A DNA stretch of 64,000 bases from Candidatus Blastococcus massiliensis AP3 (lineage in GTDB: Bacteria; Actinomycetota; Actinomycetes; Mycobacteriales; Geodermatophilaceae). A model generated the notes under the pieces. The model searched no databases and was not told where the DNA came from. It saw only the letters and a program-made list of their open reading frames with translations. Below, one piece after another: positions 1 to 9,670 of this stretch (its first letter is position 1; each line of letters opens with the position of its first letter). The stretch spans positions 1,171,386 to 1,235,385 of the forward strand of contig NZ_HG931173.1 of the NCBI RefSeq assembly GCF_000582785.1, read 5' to 3'. The position numbers were made by a program, and so were the translations under genes.

Positions 1-669
1 GCCCTCGACCCCGCGCTCCCCGGCCGCAGTGGCGGCCGCGGCGATCTCCTCGGCGCTCAGGCCCTCCAGCTGGGCGGCATCGGTGACGTGCACGGCGGCC
101 GCCTCCGAGGCCAGCTGGAGGTTCTGCCCGAACGTCGTCGACAGGCCCGACAGCTCCTGGTTGAGCTCGGTGAGCCGGGCCCGCCCCGCCTCGTCGAGCT
201 GGGCGCCGGCCAGGACGAAGTCCAGGTGGTAGCGCTCCACCAGGCGGACCGACTCGTCATCGAGCCCCGAGTCGTGCCGGGCCGCGTGGACCGCGGCGAT
301 GCGCCCGAAGAGTGCCGGGCCCAGCCGGAGGGCGTCGGAGTGGGCCGCGGCCAGCGGCGCGATCTCCCGTTCGATCTCCCGGAGCCGCGGTGAGGAGACC
401 GACGAGACGAGGTTGCCGAAGACGCTCCACGCCCGCGCGAGCAGGCGGCCGGACCGCTCCAGTGCGACGACGGTGTTCTCGAAGTCCGGCGGCTCCGGCG
501 CCGCGACGATCAGCGCCACTTCGGCACGCTGCTCGGACATCCCGGCGAGCAGCGCCTCCCGGCAGTGCTCGGGGGTGATCTGCCCGAACTGCGGCAGCCC
601 GAACGGCAGCGGCGAGGGGCAGAACAGCGGATTGGCGGGGGTCACCGGTGCGGTGTCGGCGGCGCTCAT
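1..669 (-). CDS. M3 family metallopeptidase (oligopeptidase), N-terminal part
   Basis: The first 223 codons of a gene that runs off the left edge of the window. The N-terminus begins MSAADTAPVTPANPLF and continues with the helical pattern of the thimet oligopeptidase/Dcp family (peptidase M3): FGQITPEHCREAL, then PDFENTVVALERSGRLL and TTFGQNLQLASEAA. These intracellular zinc peptidases degrade short peptides. The catalytic HExxH region lies in the missing C-terminal half, so activity cannot be judged. The ATG start at 669 gives the expected family N-terminus. The next gene to the right runs in the same direction but is separated by about 150 nt. Confidence 0.8.
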   Translation of the reverse strand, partial: MSAADTAPVTPANPLFCPSPLPFGLPQFGQITPEHCREALLAGMSEQRAEVALIVAAPEPPDFENTVVALERSGRLLARAWSVFGNLVSSVSSPRLREIEREIAPLAAAHSDALRLGPALFGRIAAVHAARHDSGLDDESVRLVERYHLDFVLAGAQLDEAGRARLTELNQELSGLSTTFGQNLQLASEAAAVHVTDAAQLEGLSAEEIAAAATAAGERGVEG

Positions 670-816
670 CGCCGCTATTGAACCGCGATCCTCCGGATCG
701 CACCGCAACCAGGAGCCGTCCCCGGGCTGAGCTGAGCCGTTTCGTCGCACCTGCGCGGAGCCCTCCGGGCCCCACTCGGCACGACCGTCGTCAGCTCAGT
801 CCGAGATCCGAGACGG

Positions 817-1619
817 TCAGCGGCCGGCCGTGCGGCGGTAGGCGCGCACCGACAGCGGCACGAACACCGCCAGGATGATCGCCGTCCACAGCAGCGTGTA
901 CAGCGCCGGGTTCTGCAGCGGCCAGGCGTCGGACACGGGGGCTCCCGGCACGGTGTTGCCGAACAGCTCCCGCGCCGCCTGGACCACGGTGGACACCGGG
1001 TTCCACTCCGCGAAGACCCGCAGCACGGACGGGAAGGACTCCAGGGGCACGAAGGCGTTCGACGCGAAGGTCAGCGGGAAGATGACCATGAAGCTGGCGT
1101 TGTTCACCACCTCCGGCGTGCGCACCAGGAGGCCGACCATGGCCATCAGCCAGCTGATCGCGTAGGCGAAGACCAGCAGCAGCAGGAATCCGCCGATCGC
1201 CTCGATCACCGACGAGTTGATCCGCCAGCCGACCGCCAGCCCGGTCAGCGCCATCACCGTGATCGAGATGACGTTGAGCCCGGCGTCGGCGACGGTCCGG
1301 CCGATGAGCACCGCCGCGCGGGACATCGGCAGCGACCGGAACCGGTCGATCAGCCCCTTCTGCAAATCCTCGGCGATCGAGGCGCCGGTGACCGTGGACC
1401 CGAAGACGACCGTCTGCGCGAAGATGCCCGGCAGCAGGAACTCGGCGTAGTTGATGCCGTCCGGCAGGTTGATCGCCCCGCCGAACACGTAGCGGAACAG
1501 CAGCACGAACATGATCGGCGACAGGGTGGCGAACACGATCAGGTCGGGCACGCGCTTGACCTTGATCAGGTTGCGCTTGGTGATGACGACGCTGTCGGAC
1601 AGCGTCGCGGACAGGGCGC

Positions 1620-1623
<4 letters not shown>
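817..1623 (-). CDS. ABC-2 type transporter permease, DrrB-like
   Basis: 268-residue membrane protein, the permease half of a DrrA/DrrB-type exporter. It starts MSALSATLSDSVVI and has about six hydrophobic segments, with the DrrB-family stretch LPGIFAQTVVFGS and the later SNAFVPLESFP before the last helices. Its ATG overlaps the stop of the upstream ATPase gene as ATGA, so the two are translationally coupled and almost surely form one transporter. Family members export drugs or lipids (daunorubicin; phthiocerol lipids in mycobacteria). The substrate here cannot be told from sequence. Confidence 0.88.
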
Positions 1624-2621
<998 letters not shown>

Positions 2622-2628
2622 GCGCGGA

Positions 2629-2634
2629 ACGCTA
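2629..2634 (-). promoter_or_regulatory. -10 element of a leaderless promoter for the ABC ATPase
   Basis: TAGCGT on the minus strand fits the actinobacterial TANNNT -10 consensus and ends 7 nt before the ATG at 2621. No Shine-Dalgarno sequence precedes that ATG, so transcription probably starts at or next to the start codon. No clear -35 box is visible. Confidence 0.45.
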
Positions 2635-2754
2635 GGGCCGGGCACCGACAGTTTCCGAGTGTTTTTCGCGCTGGGCTGACGACGTCAGGGAAAGAAGGAC
2701 GAGGCACGGGAGCGTGGACGGCGCGACGCTCCGGAACTCATCGGTGGGGCGCGC

Positions 2755-3969
2755 TCAGCCGGCGCTCACCGCGTACCCGGCGGAGGACAGGGCCGCCAGA
2801 ACGTCGTCGGCGTGTGCGGGCCCGCGCGTCTCGAGCACGACGAAGATCTCCACCTCGCCCAGGTGCAGCCGCGTCTCCGTCCGCTGGTGCTCGACCTCGA
2901 GCACGTTCGCGCCGATCGCCGCCAGCTCGGCCAGCACCCCGGCCAGCGACCCGGGGCGGTCGGGGACGCGCACCTTCAGCGACAGGTAGCGCCCCGCAGC
3001 GGCCATGCCGTGCTGCACCACCTTCAGCAGCAGCAGGGGATCGATGTTGCCGCCCGACAACACGGCGACCACCGGTGGCCTGAACGCGGCCGGGTCGGCG
3101 AGGACGGCGGCGACGGCGGCCACTCCTGCGGGCTCGACCACGAGCTTGGCCCGCTCCAGGCAGAAGAGCAGCGCCCGGGACAGGTCCTCCTCGCCGACCG
3201 TGCGCACGTCGTCGACCAGCCGCTGCGCGTGCGCCAGCGTGAGCTCGCTGGGAGCGGCGACGGCGATCCCGTCGGCCATCGTGGCCGTCTGCGTCAGCGC
3301 GACGGGCCGGCCGGCCGCGAGCGAGCCGGGGAACGCCGCGGCCCCCTCGGCCTGGACGGCGACGACGCGCACGTCGGGACGGCGCTCCTTCACGACGGTC
3401 GCGACACCCGAGAGCAGCCCTCCCCCGCCCGTGGCGACCACCACGGAGCCGACGTCGGGGCACTGGTCGAGCAGCTCGAGCCCCACGGTGCCCTGTCCGG
3501 CGATCACGTCCGGGTGGTCGAAGGGGTGGATGAACACCGCGCTGGTGCGCTCGGCGTGGTCGGCGGCGGCGAGAAGCGCCTCGCCCAGCGTCTGGCCGCC
3601 CAGCCGGATGTCGGCGCCGTAGGCGCGGGTGGCGGCGATCTTCGGCAGTGGCGCGGTTTCCGGCATGAACACGGTCGCCGCGCAGCCGAGCAGGCGCGCG
3701 GCCAGCGCGACACCCTGGGCGTGGTTGCCAGCGCTGGCGGCGACGACGCCCTGGGCGCGCTCGGACACGGTCAGACGTGCCATCCGGGTGTACGCACCGC
3801 GGATCTTGAACGATCCGGCCCGCTGCAGGTTCTCGCACTTGAGCCACACCGGGCCGCCGACCCGGTCGGCCAGGCCGCGCGAGTGCTCCAGCGGCGTGCG
3901 GCGGACGACGCCCTCGAGCAGCGCGGCGGCGGCCTCGACGTCCGCCGCCCGGACCAGAGGCATGGCCAT
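2755..3969 (-). CDS. ilvA: threonine ammonia-lyase (threonine dehydratase) with ACT domain
   Basis: 404 residues. Converts L-threonine to 2-oxobutyrate and ammonia, the first step of isoleucine synthesis, using PLP. The PLP lysine is K55 in GSFKIRGAYT; the phosphate-binding glycine loop GGGGLLSG and the SGGN motif are present. A single ACT domain closes the protein (RYLSLKVRVPDRPGSL onward), so it is the short form with one ACT domain. The ATG at 3969 (MAMPLVRAAD) is preferred; a second ATG two codons later is possible. It is divergent from the ATPase gene at 4031, with only 61 nt between the start codons. Confidence 0.93.
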   Translation of the reverse strand: MAMPLVRAADVEAAAALLEGVVRRTPLEHSRGLADRVGGPVWLKCENLQRAGSFKIRGAYTRMARLTVSERAQGVVAASAGNHAQGVALAARLLGCAATVFMPETAPLPKIAATRAYGADIRLGGQTLGEALLAAADHAERTSAVFIHPFDHPDVIAGQGTVGLELLDQCPDVGSVVVATGGGGLLSGVATVVKERRPDVRVVAVQAEGAAAFPGSLAAGRPVALTQTATMADGIAVAAPSELTLAHAQRLVDDVRTVGEEDLSRALLFCLERAKLVVEPAGVAAVAAVLADPAAFRPPVVAVLSGGNIDPLLLLKVVQHGMAAAGRYLSLKVRVPDRPGSLAGVLAELAAIGANVLEVEHQRTETRLHLGEVEIFVVLETRGPAHADDVLAALSSAGYAVSAG

Positions 3970-4017
3970 GCGGCGATCATGGCAGCTCCGGAGGCTCCCT
4001 CGCGGCCGTGATCGTCG

Positions 4018-4023
4018 TACCGT
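4018..4023 (+). promoter_or_regulatory. -10 element of a leaderless promoter for the MoxR-like ATPase
   Basis: TACCGT fits TANNNT and ends 7 nt before the GTG at 4031. There is no ribosome-binding site, which supports a leaderless mRNA starting at the GTG. Confidence 0.5.
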
Positions 4024-4030
4024 GTTCGGG

Positions 4031-5485
4031 GTGACGGACACTGCCGCACCGACCACCCCCTCCCCCGCCGCCACGACGCTCGGCGAACTTCGCGCGAGCG
4101 GCGTCGTCCCCCGGCCGGTCAAGGCCGAGATCCGCGCCAACCTGCTCGCCCGCCTCGGGCGCGGCGAGCCGAGCCTGCCGGGCATGGTGGGCTTCGAGGA
4201 CACCGTCCTGCCCGAGGTCGAGCGGGCCCTGATCGCGGGCCACGACCTCGTCCTGCTCGGCGAGCGCGGGCAGGGCAAGACCCGGCTGATCCGCACGCTC
4301 GTGGGGCTGCTCGACGAGTGGACCCCGGTGCTGGCCGGCAGCGAGCTCAACGAGCACCCGCTGGCGCCGATCAGCGTCTGGGCGCACCGCCGGATCGCCG
4401 AGCACGGCGACGACACCCCCGTGGGCTGGCTGCACCGCAGCGAGCGCTTCGGCGAGAAGCTGGCCACCCCCGACACCAGCGTCGGCGACCTCATCGGTGA
4501 CGTCGACCCGATCAAGGTGGCCGAGGGCCGGACGCTCGGGGACCCCGAGACGGTGCACTACGGGCTGGTCCCGCGCACCAACCGCGGCATCTTCAGCGTC
4601 AACGAGCTCCCCGACCTCGCCGAGCGCATCCAGGTGGCCCTGCTCAACGTGCTCGAGGAGCGCGACATCCAGATCCGCGGCTACCGCGTGCGGCTGCCGC
4701 TGGACCTGCTGCTCGTCGCCAGCGCCAACCCCGAGGACTACACGAACCGCGGCCGCATCATCACCCCGCTCAAGGACCGGTTCGGCGCCGAGGTGCGGAC
4801 CCACTACCCGATCGAGCTCGCCGACGAGATCCGGTTGCTGCACCAGGAGGCGCAGACCTCCGCGCTGGGCGGCGACGCCCAGAGCGCTCCGCTGGTCCCC
4901 GAGCACCTGGTCGAGATCGTGGCCCGGTTCACCCGGCTGGTCCGCGAGTCCACGCATGTCGACCAGCGCTCCGGCGTCAGCGCTCGCTTCGCCATCGCCG
5001 GCCTGGAGACCGTGGCCGCCTCCGCCGTCCGCCGGGCCGCGATCGCCGGGGAGACCCGGCCCGTGGCCCGCGTGGTCGACCTGCCCAGCGTGGTGCCCGC
5101 CAGCCGCGGCAAGGTCGAGTTCGCCGACGCCAGCAGCGACAACGACGACGACCGCGAGCTGGAGATCCTCGACCACCTGCTCCGGCAGGCCACGGCGCAG
5201 ACGTTCCGCGCACGGTGCGCCGGGCTGGACCTCACCGGTCTGCAGGAGCATTTCACCGGCGGGGAGACCGTCGAGTCCGGGGAGCTGGTCAGCGCTCCGG
5301 CGCTCCTCGGCCAGCTGGGCACGATCCCGAAGCTGGCCGAGCTCCTCGGCCGCCTCGGCGTCCCCGAGGGCGAGCAGTCCGCCGAGCAGGCGGCCGCGGC
5401 CGTGGAGTTCGCGCTGGAGGGCCTGTACCTGACCCGCAGGCTGGCGAAGGACACCGACGGCGGCCGCACGATCTACGGGGCCTGA
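4031..5485 (+). CDS. MoxR/Mg-chelatase-like AAA+ ATPase
   Basis: 484-residue AAA+ ATPase of the type often labelled magnesium chelatase; it corresponds to M. tuberculosis Rv0958. Walker A is GERGQGKTR (about residues 77-84). The Walker B region reads IFSVNELPDL (about 186-195), with Asn where most MoxR proteins have Asp. Sensor 1 is in LLLVASANPEDYTNRGR, followed by the TPLKDRFG arginine region. The GTG start follows a leaderless -10 box by 7 nt. The VWA partner starts 2 nt after its stop, the classical MoxR/VWA two-gene arrangement. Such pairs act as chaperone-like complexes that remodel or insert cofactors into client proteins; the client here is unknown. Confidence 0.85.
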   Translation: MTDTAAPTTPSPAATTLGELRASGVVPRPVKAEIRANLLARLGRGEPSLPGMVGFEDTVLPEVERALIAGHDLVLLGERGQGKTRLIRTLVGLLDEWTPVLAGSELNEHPLAPISVWAHRRIAEHGDDTPVGWLHRSERFGEKLATPDTSVGDLIGDVDPIKVAEGRTLGDPETVHYGLVPRTNRGIFSVNELPDLAERIQVALLNVLEERDIQIRGYRVRLPLDLLLVASANPEDYTNRGRIITPLKDRFGAEVRTHYPIELADEIRLLHQEAQTSALGGDAQSAPLVPEHLVEIVARFTRLVRESTHVDQRSGVSARFAIAGLETVAASAVRRAAIAGETRPVARVVDLPSVVPASRGKVEFADASSDNDDDRELEILDHLLRQATAQTFRARCAGLDLTGLQEHFTGGETVESGELVSAPALLGQLGTIPKLAELLGRLGVPEGEQSAEQAAAAVEFALEGLYLTRRLAKDTDGGRTIYGA

Positions 5486-5487
5486 CG

Positions 5488-7476
5488 GTGACGCGGGGTC
5501 GCACGCCCAGGGGGTACCGCTACGGACGCTGGCGCGGCGGGCCCGATCCCCTCGCCCCGCCCTACGACCTGGGCAACGCCATCGACGAGATCGGCGACTC
5601 GGTGCTCGGCGGCAGCGGGGTCCGGGAGGCGATGCGCGAGCTCCTGCGGCGCGGCGCCGAGGGCCGTCGCGGGCTGGACGAGCTGCGTCGCTCGGTGCGC
5701 GAACGGCTGCGCAAGGCGCGCACCGCCGGCCGCATGGACGGCACGCTCCAGGAGGTGCGGGAACTGCTCGACCGGGCGGTGGAGGCCGAGCGCCGCGCGC
5801 TCTTCCCCGACCCGGACGACGCCGCCCGGCTGGCCGAGGGAGAGCTCGACGCGCTCCCCGAGGACACCGCCGGGGCGGTGCGCGCGCTCAAGGACTGGCA
5901 GTGGCGGTCGGAGGAGGCGCGGCAGGCCTACGATCAGATCCAGGACCTGCTCCGTCGCGAGGTGCTCGACAGCTCCTTCTCCTCGATGAAGCAGGCCCTG
6001 CAGAACGCCGGCGAGCAGGACATGCAGGCGGTCAAGGACATGGTCGCCGACCTCTCCCAGCTCGTCGACGCGCACAACCGCGGCGAGGACACCGACGAGC
6101 GCTTCGCCGACTTCATGGAGAAGCACGGCCAGTTCTTCCCCGACGACCCGGGGACGGTCGAGGAGCTGATCGACTCGCTGGCCCGGCGGGCCGCCGCGCA
6201 GCAGCGGATGATGGCCGGGCTGTCCGCCGAGCAACGGGCCGAACTGGCCGACCTGATGGCGCAGACGATGGAGGACATGGGCCTGGCCAGCGAGATGGCC
6301 CACCTGTCCGATGCCCTGCGTCAGGCGCGCCCGGACCTCCCGTGGGGCCAGCGCGGCCAGGTGCCCGACGGGGAGCAGTCACTGGGCATGGGCGACGCCA
6401 CCTCCGCCGTGGCCGAGCTCGCCGACCTCGAGGCCCTGTCCAACCAGCTCGCCCAGGGCTACGCCGGCGCTTCGCTGGCCGACATCGACGAGGAACTGCT
6501 GGAGCGTGCCCTCGGCCGGCCCGCCGTCGACGACCTCGCCGCCCTCCGGCAGATGGAGGCCGAGCTCGAGCGGCAGGGCTACCTCAACCGGTCCGGCGGG
6601 AAGCTGGAGCTCTCCCCCAAGGCCGTGCGCCGGCTCGGCGCGACAGCGCTCCGGCGGGTCTTCGCCCAGCTCGACGCCACGGGCCGCGGGGAGCACGACG
6701 TCGCCGATGCCGGAGCCGCCGGCGAGCTCACGGGGAGCTCCCGGGAGTGGCGGTTCGGCGACGAGCAGCCGCTGGACGTCGTGCGCACCGTGCGCAACGC
6801 CGTCCTGCGCACCGCCGGCGAGCCCCGCACCGACCACCAGCGCCGGGTCCGCATCGCCGTCGAGGACTTCGAGGTCGTGGAGACCGAGCGGCGCACCGGT
6901 GCGGCGGTCGCGCTGCTGGTCGACCTGTCCTACTCCATGGCGCTGCGCGGCACCTGGGGTGCGGCGAAGTCGACGGCGATGGCGCTGCACTCGCTGGTCA
7001 CCACGCGCTTCCCGCAGGACGCCATCGAGATCATCGGGTTCGCCTCGACCGCTCAGGTGCTGGCGCCGTCGACCCTCGCCGAGCTGTCGGTGGACACCCT
7101 CCAGGGCACCAACCTGCAGCACGGACTGATGCTGGCGCGACGCTTCCTCGCGAAGCACCACGACGCCGAGCCGGTCGTCCTGGTGGTGACCGACGGCGAG
7201 CCGACGGCGCACCTCGAGGACGACGGGACGCCGTTCTTCTGCTGGCCCCCGATGCCCGAGACGATCGCCCGCACGGTCGCCGAGGTGGAGCGGGTGGCCC
7301 GGTCGGGCGCCACGGTCAACGTGTTCGCGCTCGACCCCGACCCGGGGCTGGTGCACTTCGTGCACGACCTCACCGAGCGAGCCGGTGGACGGGTGTTCAC
7401 CCCGGACAGCGACCGGCTCGGCGAGTTCGTCGTCGCGGACTACCTGCGCACCCGGCGGGGCCGCCGGGCCCGCTGA
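5488..7476 (+). CDS. VWA domain protein, partner of the upstream ATPase
   Basis: 662 residues, matching in size and position M. tuberculosis Rv0959. The first two thirds are charged and helical, with stretches likely to form coiled coils (EEARQAYDQIQDLLRREV; RMMAGLSAEQRAEL). The C-terminal third is a von Willebrand A domain: the MIDAS motif DLSYS (DxSxS) in LLVDLSYSMALRG, then TNLQHGLM (MIDAS Thr) and VVTDGEPTAH. No signal peptide or membrane segment is seen, so it is probably cytoplasmic. The GTG start lies 2 nt after the ATPase stop, so the two are expected to be co-translated and to work together. Confidence 0.85.
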   Translation: MTRGRTPRGYRYGRWRGGPDPLAPPYDLGNAIDEIGDSVLGGSGVREAMRELLRRGAEGRRGLDELRRSVRERLRKARTAGRMDGTLQEVRELLDRAVEAERRALFPDPDDAARLAEGELDALPEDTAGAVRALKDWQWRSEEARQAYDQIQDLLRREVLDSSFSSMKQALQNAGEQDMQAVKDMVADLSQLVDAHNRGEDTDERFADFMEKHGQFFPDDPGTVEELIDSLARRAAAQQRMMAGLSAEQRAELADLMAQTMEDMGLASEMAHLSDALRQARPDLPWGQRGQVPDGEQSLGMGDATSAVAELADLEALSNQLAQGYAGASLADIDEELLERALGRPAVDDLAALRQMEAELERQGYLNRSGGKLELSPKAVRRLGATALRRVFAQLDATGRGEHDVADAGAAGELTGSSREWRFGDEQPLDVVRTVRNAVLRTAGEPRTDHQRRVRIAVEDFEVVETERRTGAAVALLVDLSYSMALRGTWGAAKSTAMALHSLVTTRFPQDAIEIIGFASTAQVLAPSTLAELSVDTLQGTNLQHGLMLARRFLAKHHDAEPVVLVVTDGEPTAHLEDDGTPFFCWPPMPETIARTVAEVERVARSGATVNVFALDPDPGLVHFVHDLTERAGGRVFTPDSDRLGEFVVADYLRTRRGRRAR

Positions 7477-7521
7477 GGACGGCGGGCGCTGAGTTCCGGC
7501 GCCACGGCCGGTCTGCACGAC

Positions 7522-8343
7522 ATGACCGACTACGTGCGGGCTCCGGACGGCACCCGGATCGCCTTCGACCGCGAGGGCTCCGGCCAGCCGCTGATCCTGG
7601 TCGGCGGGGCCGGCCAGTTCCGCGCCGTCGACCCGGACACCCGGGAGCTGACCACCGCCCTGGCCCACCTCGGTTTCGACGTCCTCCACCCCGACCGGCC
7701 CGGACGGGGCGACAGCGGTGGCGACCCGCCGTTCGACCTGGACCGGGAGGTCGCCGCGGTGCAGGCGCTGCTGCACGCAGTCGGAGGGCGTGCGTGGCTG
7801 TACGGCAGCTCCTCCGGCGGCGCGATCGCCCTGGCCGCGGCCGCCCGCCTGCCCGGCATCGAGCGGCTGTTCCTCTGGGAGGTGCCCCTCGGCCCGGAGT
7901 GCGGGACCGACGGCGCCGAGTACCTGGACGCCGTCCGCGAACTCGTGGCCGCCGGCGACCCGGAGGGCGTCTGGCGGCTGTACACCGACGGCATGCCGCC
8001 GGAGTGGTTCCGGGACATGCGCGACGGACCGCGGTGGCCGCTCTTCGAGCGCATGGCGGCCACCCTCGAGGCCGACGCCGAGGCACTCGCCTGGACGCAG
8101 TCCGCGCCGAGGAGCCGGCTGTGGGCCTCGGTCACCGCACCGGCCGTCGTCCTCCTGGGGACCGACACCTTCCCGTTCATGGCCGACGCCGCCGCGTCGC
8201 TCGTCCGGTCCCTCCACCGCGCCGAACGGGTGGAGATCCCGGGGTCCGGGCACCGCTGGCGGGTCGCCGACCTCGCCGAGCGGCTCGCCGGGTACCTCCC
8301 CGCCGAGGTCAGGGGCTCGTCGGAGGCGCCCGGCTCGCGCTGA
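7522..8343 (+). CDS. alpha/beta hydrolase
   Basis: 273-residue alpha/beta-hydrolase fold protein beginning MTDYVRAPDGTRIAF. The nucleophile elbow is GSSSG with Ser97. An acidic residue in LGTDTFPF (near D215) and H244 in GSGHRW complete a plausible catalytic triad. The oxyanion region is VGGAGQF. No signal peptide, so it is cytoplasmic. It sits 45 nt after the VWA gene and may be transcribed with it, but nothing shared in function is evident. The substrate is not predictable; annotated relatives are mostly esterases or epoxide-hydrolase-like enzymes. Confidence 0.82.
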   Translation: MTDYVRAPDGTRIAFDREGSGQPLILVGGAGQFRAVDPDTRELTTALAHLGFDVLHPDRPGRGDSGGDPPFDLDREVAAVQALLHAVGGRAWLYGSSSGGAIALAAAARLPGIERLFLWEVPLGPECGTDGAEYLDAVRELVAAGDPEGVWRLYTDGMPPEWFRDMRDGPRWPLFERMAATLEADAEALAWTQSAPRSRLWASVTAPAVVLLGTDTFPFMADAAASLVRSLHRAERVEIPGSGHRWRVADLAERLAGYLPAEVRGSSEAPGSR

Positions 8344-8515
8344 GGCCCGGCTTCCCGCCGGTCGACGGGGACGTCCACGACCGGCCGGTCCCGGCCGCCC
8401 GGCAGTGTGAACTGGGTCATACCTGCGAGGGAGAAGGCCACAGGTTGCGTCGGAGGAGGCCGATAACCTCGGTGAGGATGGACCAACGGCCCGGCGACCA
8501 GCGGACGGAGGCACC

Positions 8516-9535
8516 GTGACCCGAGCGGCGACAGCGCGACGGCTGGCGACCGGCGCCGCCTACGGGGGCGGCGGGGTCGGGCTGGCAGGTGCCGTCCTCG
8601 TGGCACTGCTCCGGGAGGAGGCGCGGGCCGCGCGCCGCCGCGTCGACGCCCATCGACAGCCCGATCCGCCGTCCGGTGACGGGATCTACGGCCGCGGACG
8701 CGGCAAGCCCATCTCCTTCACCGTTCTCGGCGACTCCAGCGCCGTCGGCCTCGGCGTCGACCGGGCGGCCGAGACGCCGGGCGTGCTCATCGCGGCGGCG
8801 CTGGCCGAACTGGCCGAGCGGCCGGTGCGGCTCACCCGGCTGGCCGTGTCCGGCGCGAAGTCACCCCAGCTCGACGAGCAGGTCGACGCCGCGCTCGAGG
8901 ACCCGCCCGACGTCGCGCTGATCATGATCGGCGCGAACGACGTCACCAGCCGGACCAGGCCGGCGGTCTCGGTCCGCCACCTCGGGGACGCCGTCCGCCG
9001 GCTCACCGAGGCCGGCGCGGAGGTCGTCGTCGGCACGTGCCCCGACCTGGGCACGATCCGGCCGATCGCGCAGCCGCTGCGCACCCTCGCCCGCCGCTGG
9101 AGCAGGCAGATGGCGGCCGCGCAGACCATCGCCGTCGTCGAGGCCGGCGGACGCACCGTCTCGCTCGGCTCGGTGCTCGGCCCCTCGTTCGCCTCCGACC
9201 GCTCGCTGTTCAGCCGGGACGAATTCCACCCCAGCGCCGCGGGCTACGCGCACGCCGCCGCCGTGATCCTGCCGTCGGTCGCCGATGCCCTGGGCGTCTG
9301 GCCGGCCTCGGCCGACCGCGGCCGCGGTGCCCGGCACCGAGACTCCGTGCGCCCCGTCGCGAGCGCCGCGGCCCGGGCGGCCAGCCGGCCCGGCACCGAG
9401 GTGCAGAGCGCGGAGATCGACGGGTCGACGGTCGGGCCCCGCGGTGGCTGGGCGTTGCTGCGCCGCCGTCGTCCCCCGGAGATCCCGACACCCGCCGAGG
9501 CGGCGGAGGCCGAGCGGGAGCCGGTCGCACCCTGA
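8516..9535 (+). CDS. SGNH/GDSL hydrolase family protein
   Basis: 339 residues. An N-terminal hydrophobic stretch (GGGGVGLAGAVLVALL) suggests a membrane anchor or signal. The SGNH blocks are present: GDSS with nucleophile S74, GAND (139-142) and DEFHPS with D235/H238. The last 80 or so residues are charged and probably disordered. GTG start with a GGAGG sequence six nt upstream. As in mycobacteria (Rv1075c beside fadA3), it is adjacent to a thiolase gene, here upstream and in the same direction. Likely an envelope-associated esterase or lipase; the substrate is unknown. Confidence 0.85.
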   Translation: MTRAATARRLATGAAYGGGGVGLAGAVLVALLREEARAARRRVDAHRQPDPPSGDGIYGRGRGKPISFTVLGDSSAVGLGVDRAAETPGVLIAAALAELAERPVRLTRLAVSGAKSPQLDEQVDAALEDPPDVALIMIGANDVTSRTRPAVSVRHLGDAVRRLTEAGAEVVVGTCPDLGTIRPIAQPLRTLARRWSRQMAAAQTIAVVEAGGRTVSLGSVLGPSFASDRSLFSRDEFHPSAAGYAHAAAVILPSVADALGVWPASADRGRGARHRDSVRPVASAAARAASRPGTEVQSAEIDGSTVGPRGGWALLRRRRPPEIPTPAEAAEAEREPVAP

Positions 9536-9670
9536 CCCACCCCGTGATGCGGGCCACACCGGGCCCAGCCGTGTGCCGCGGCTCATAGCCGGAGAAACGA
9601 CCGGGGTAGCTTCAGGGGTGACCTCACGTCCGGCGATTCCGCGACCGGACCCCCTCATCGTGGAGGACCC

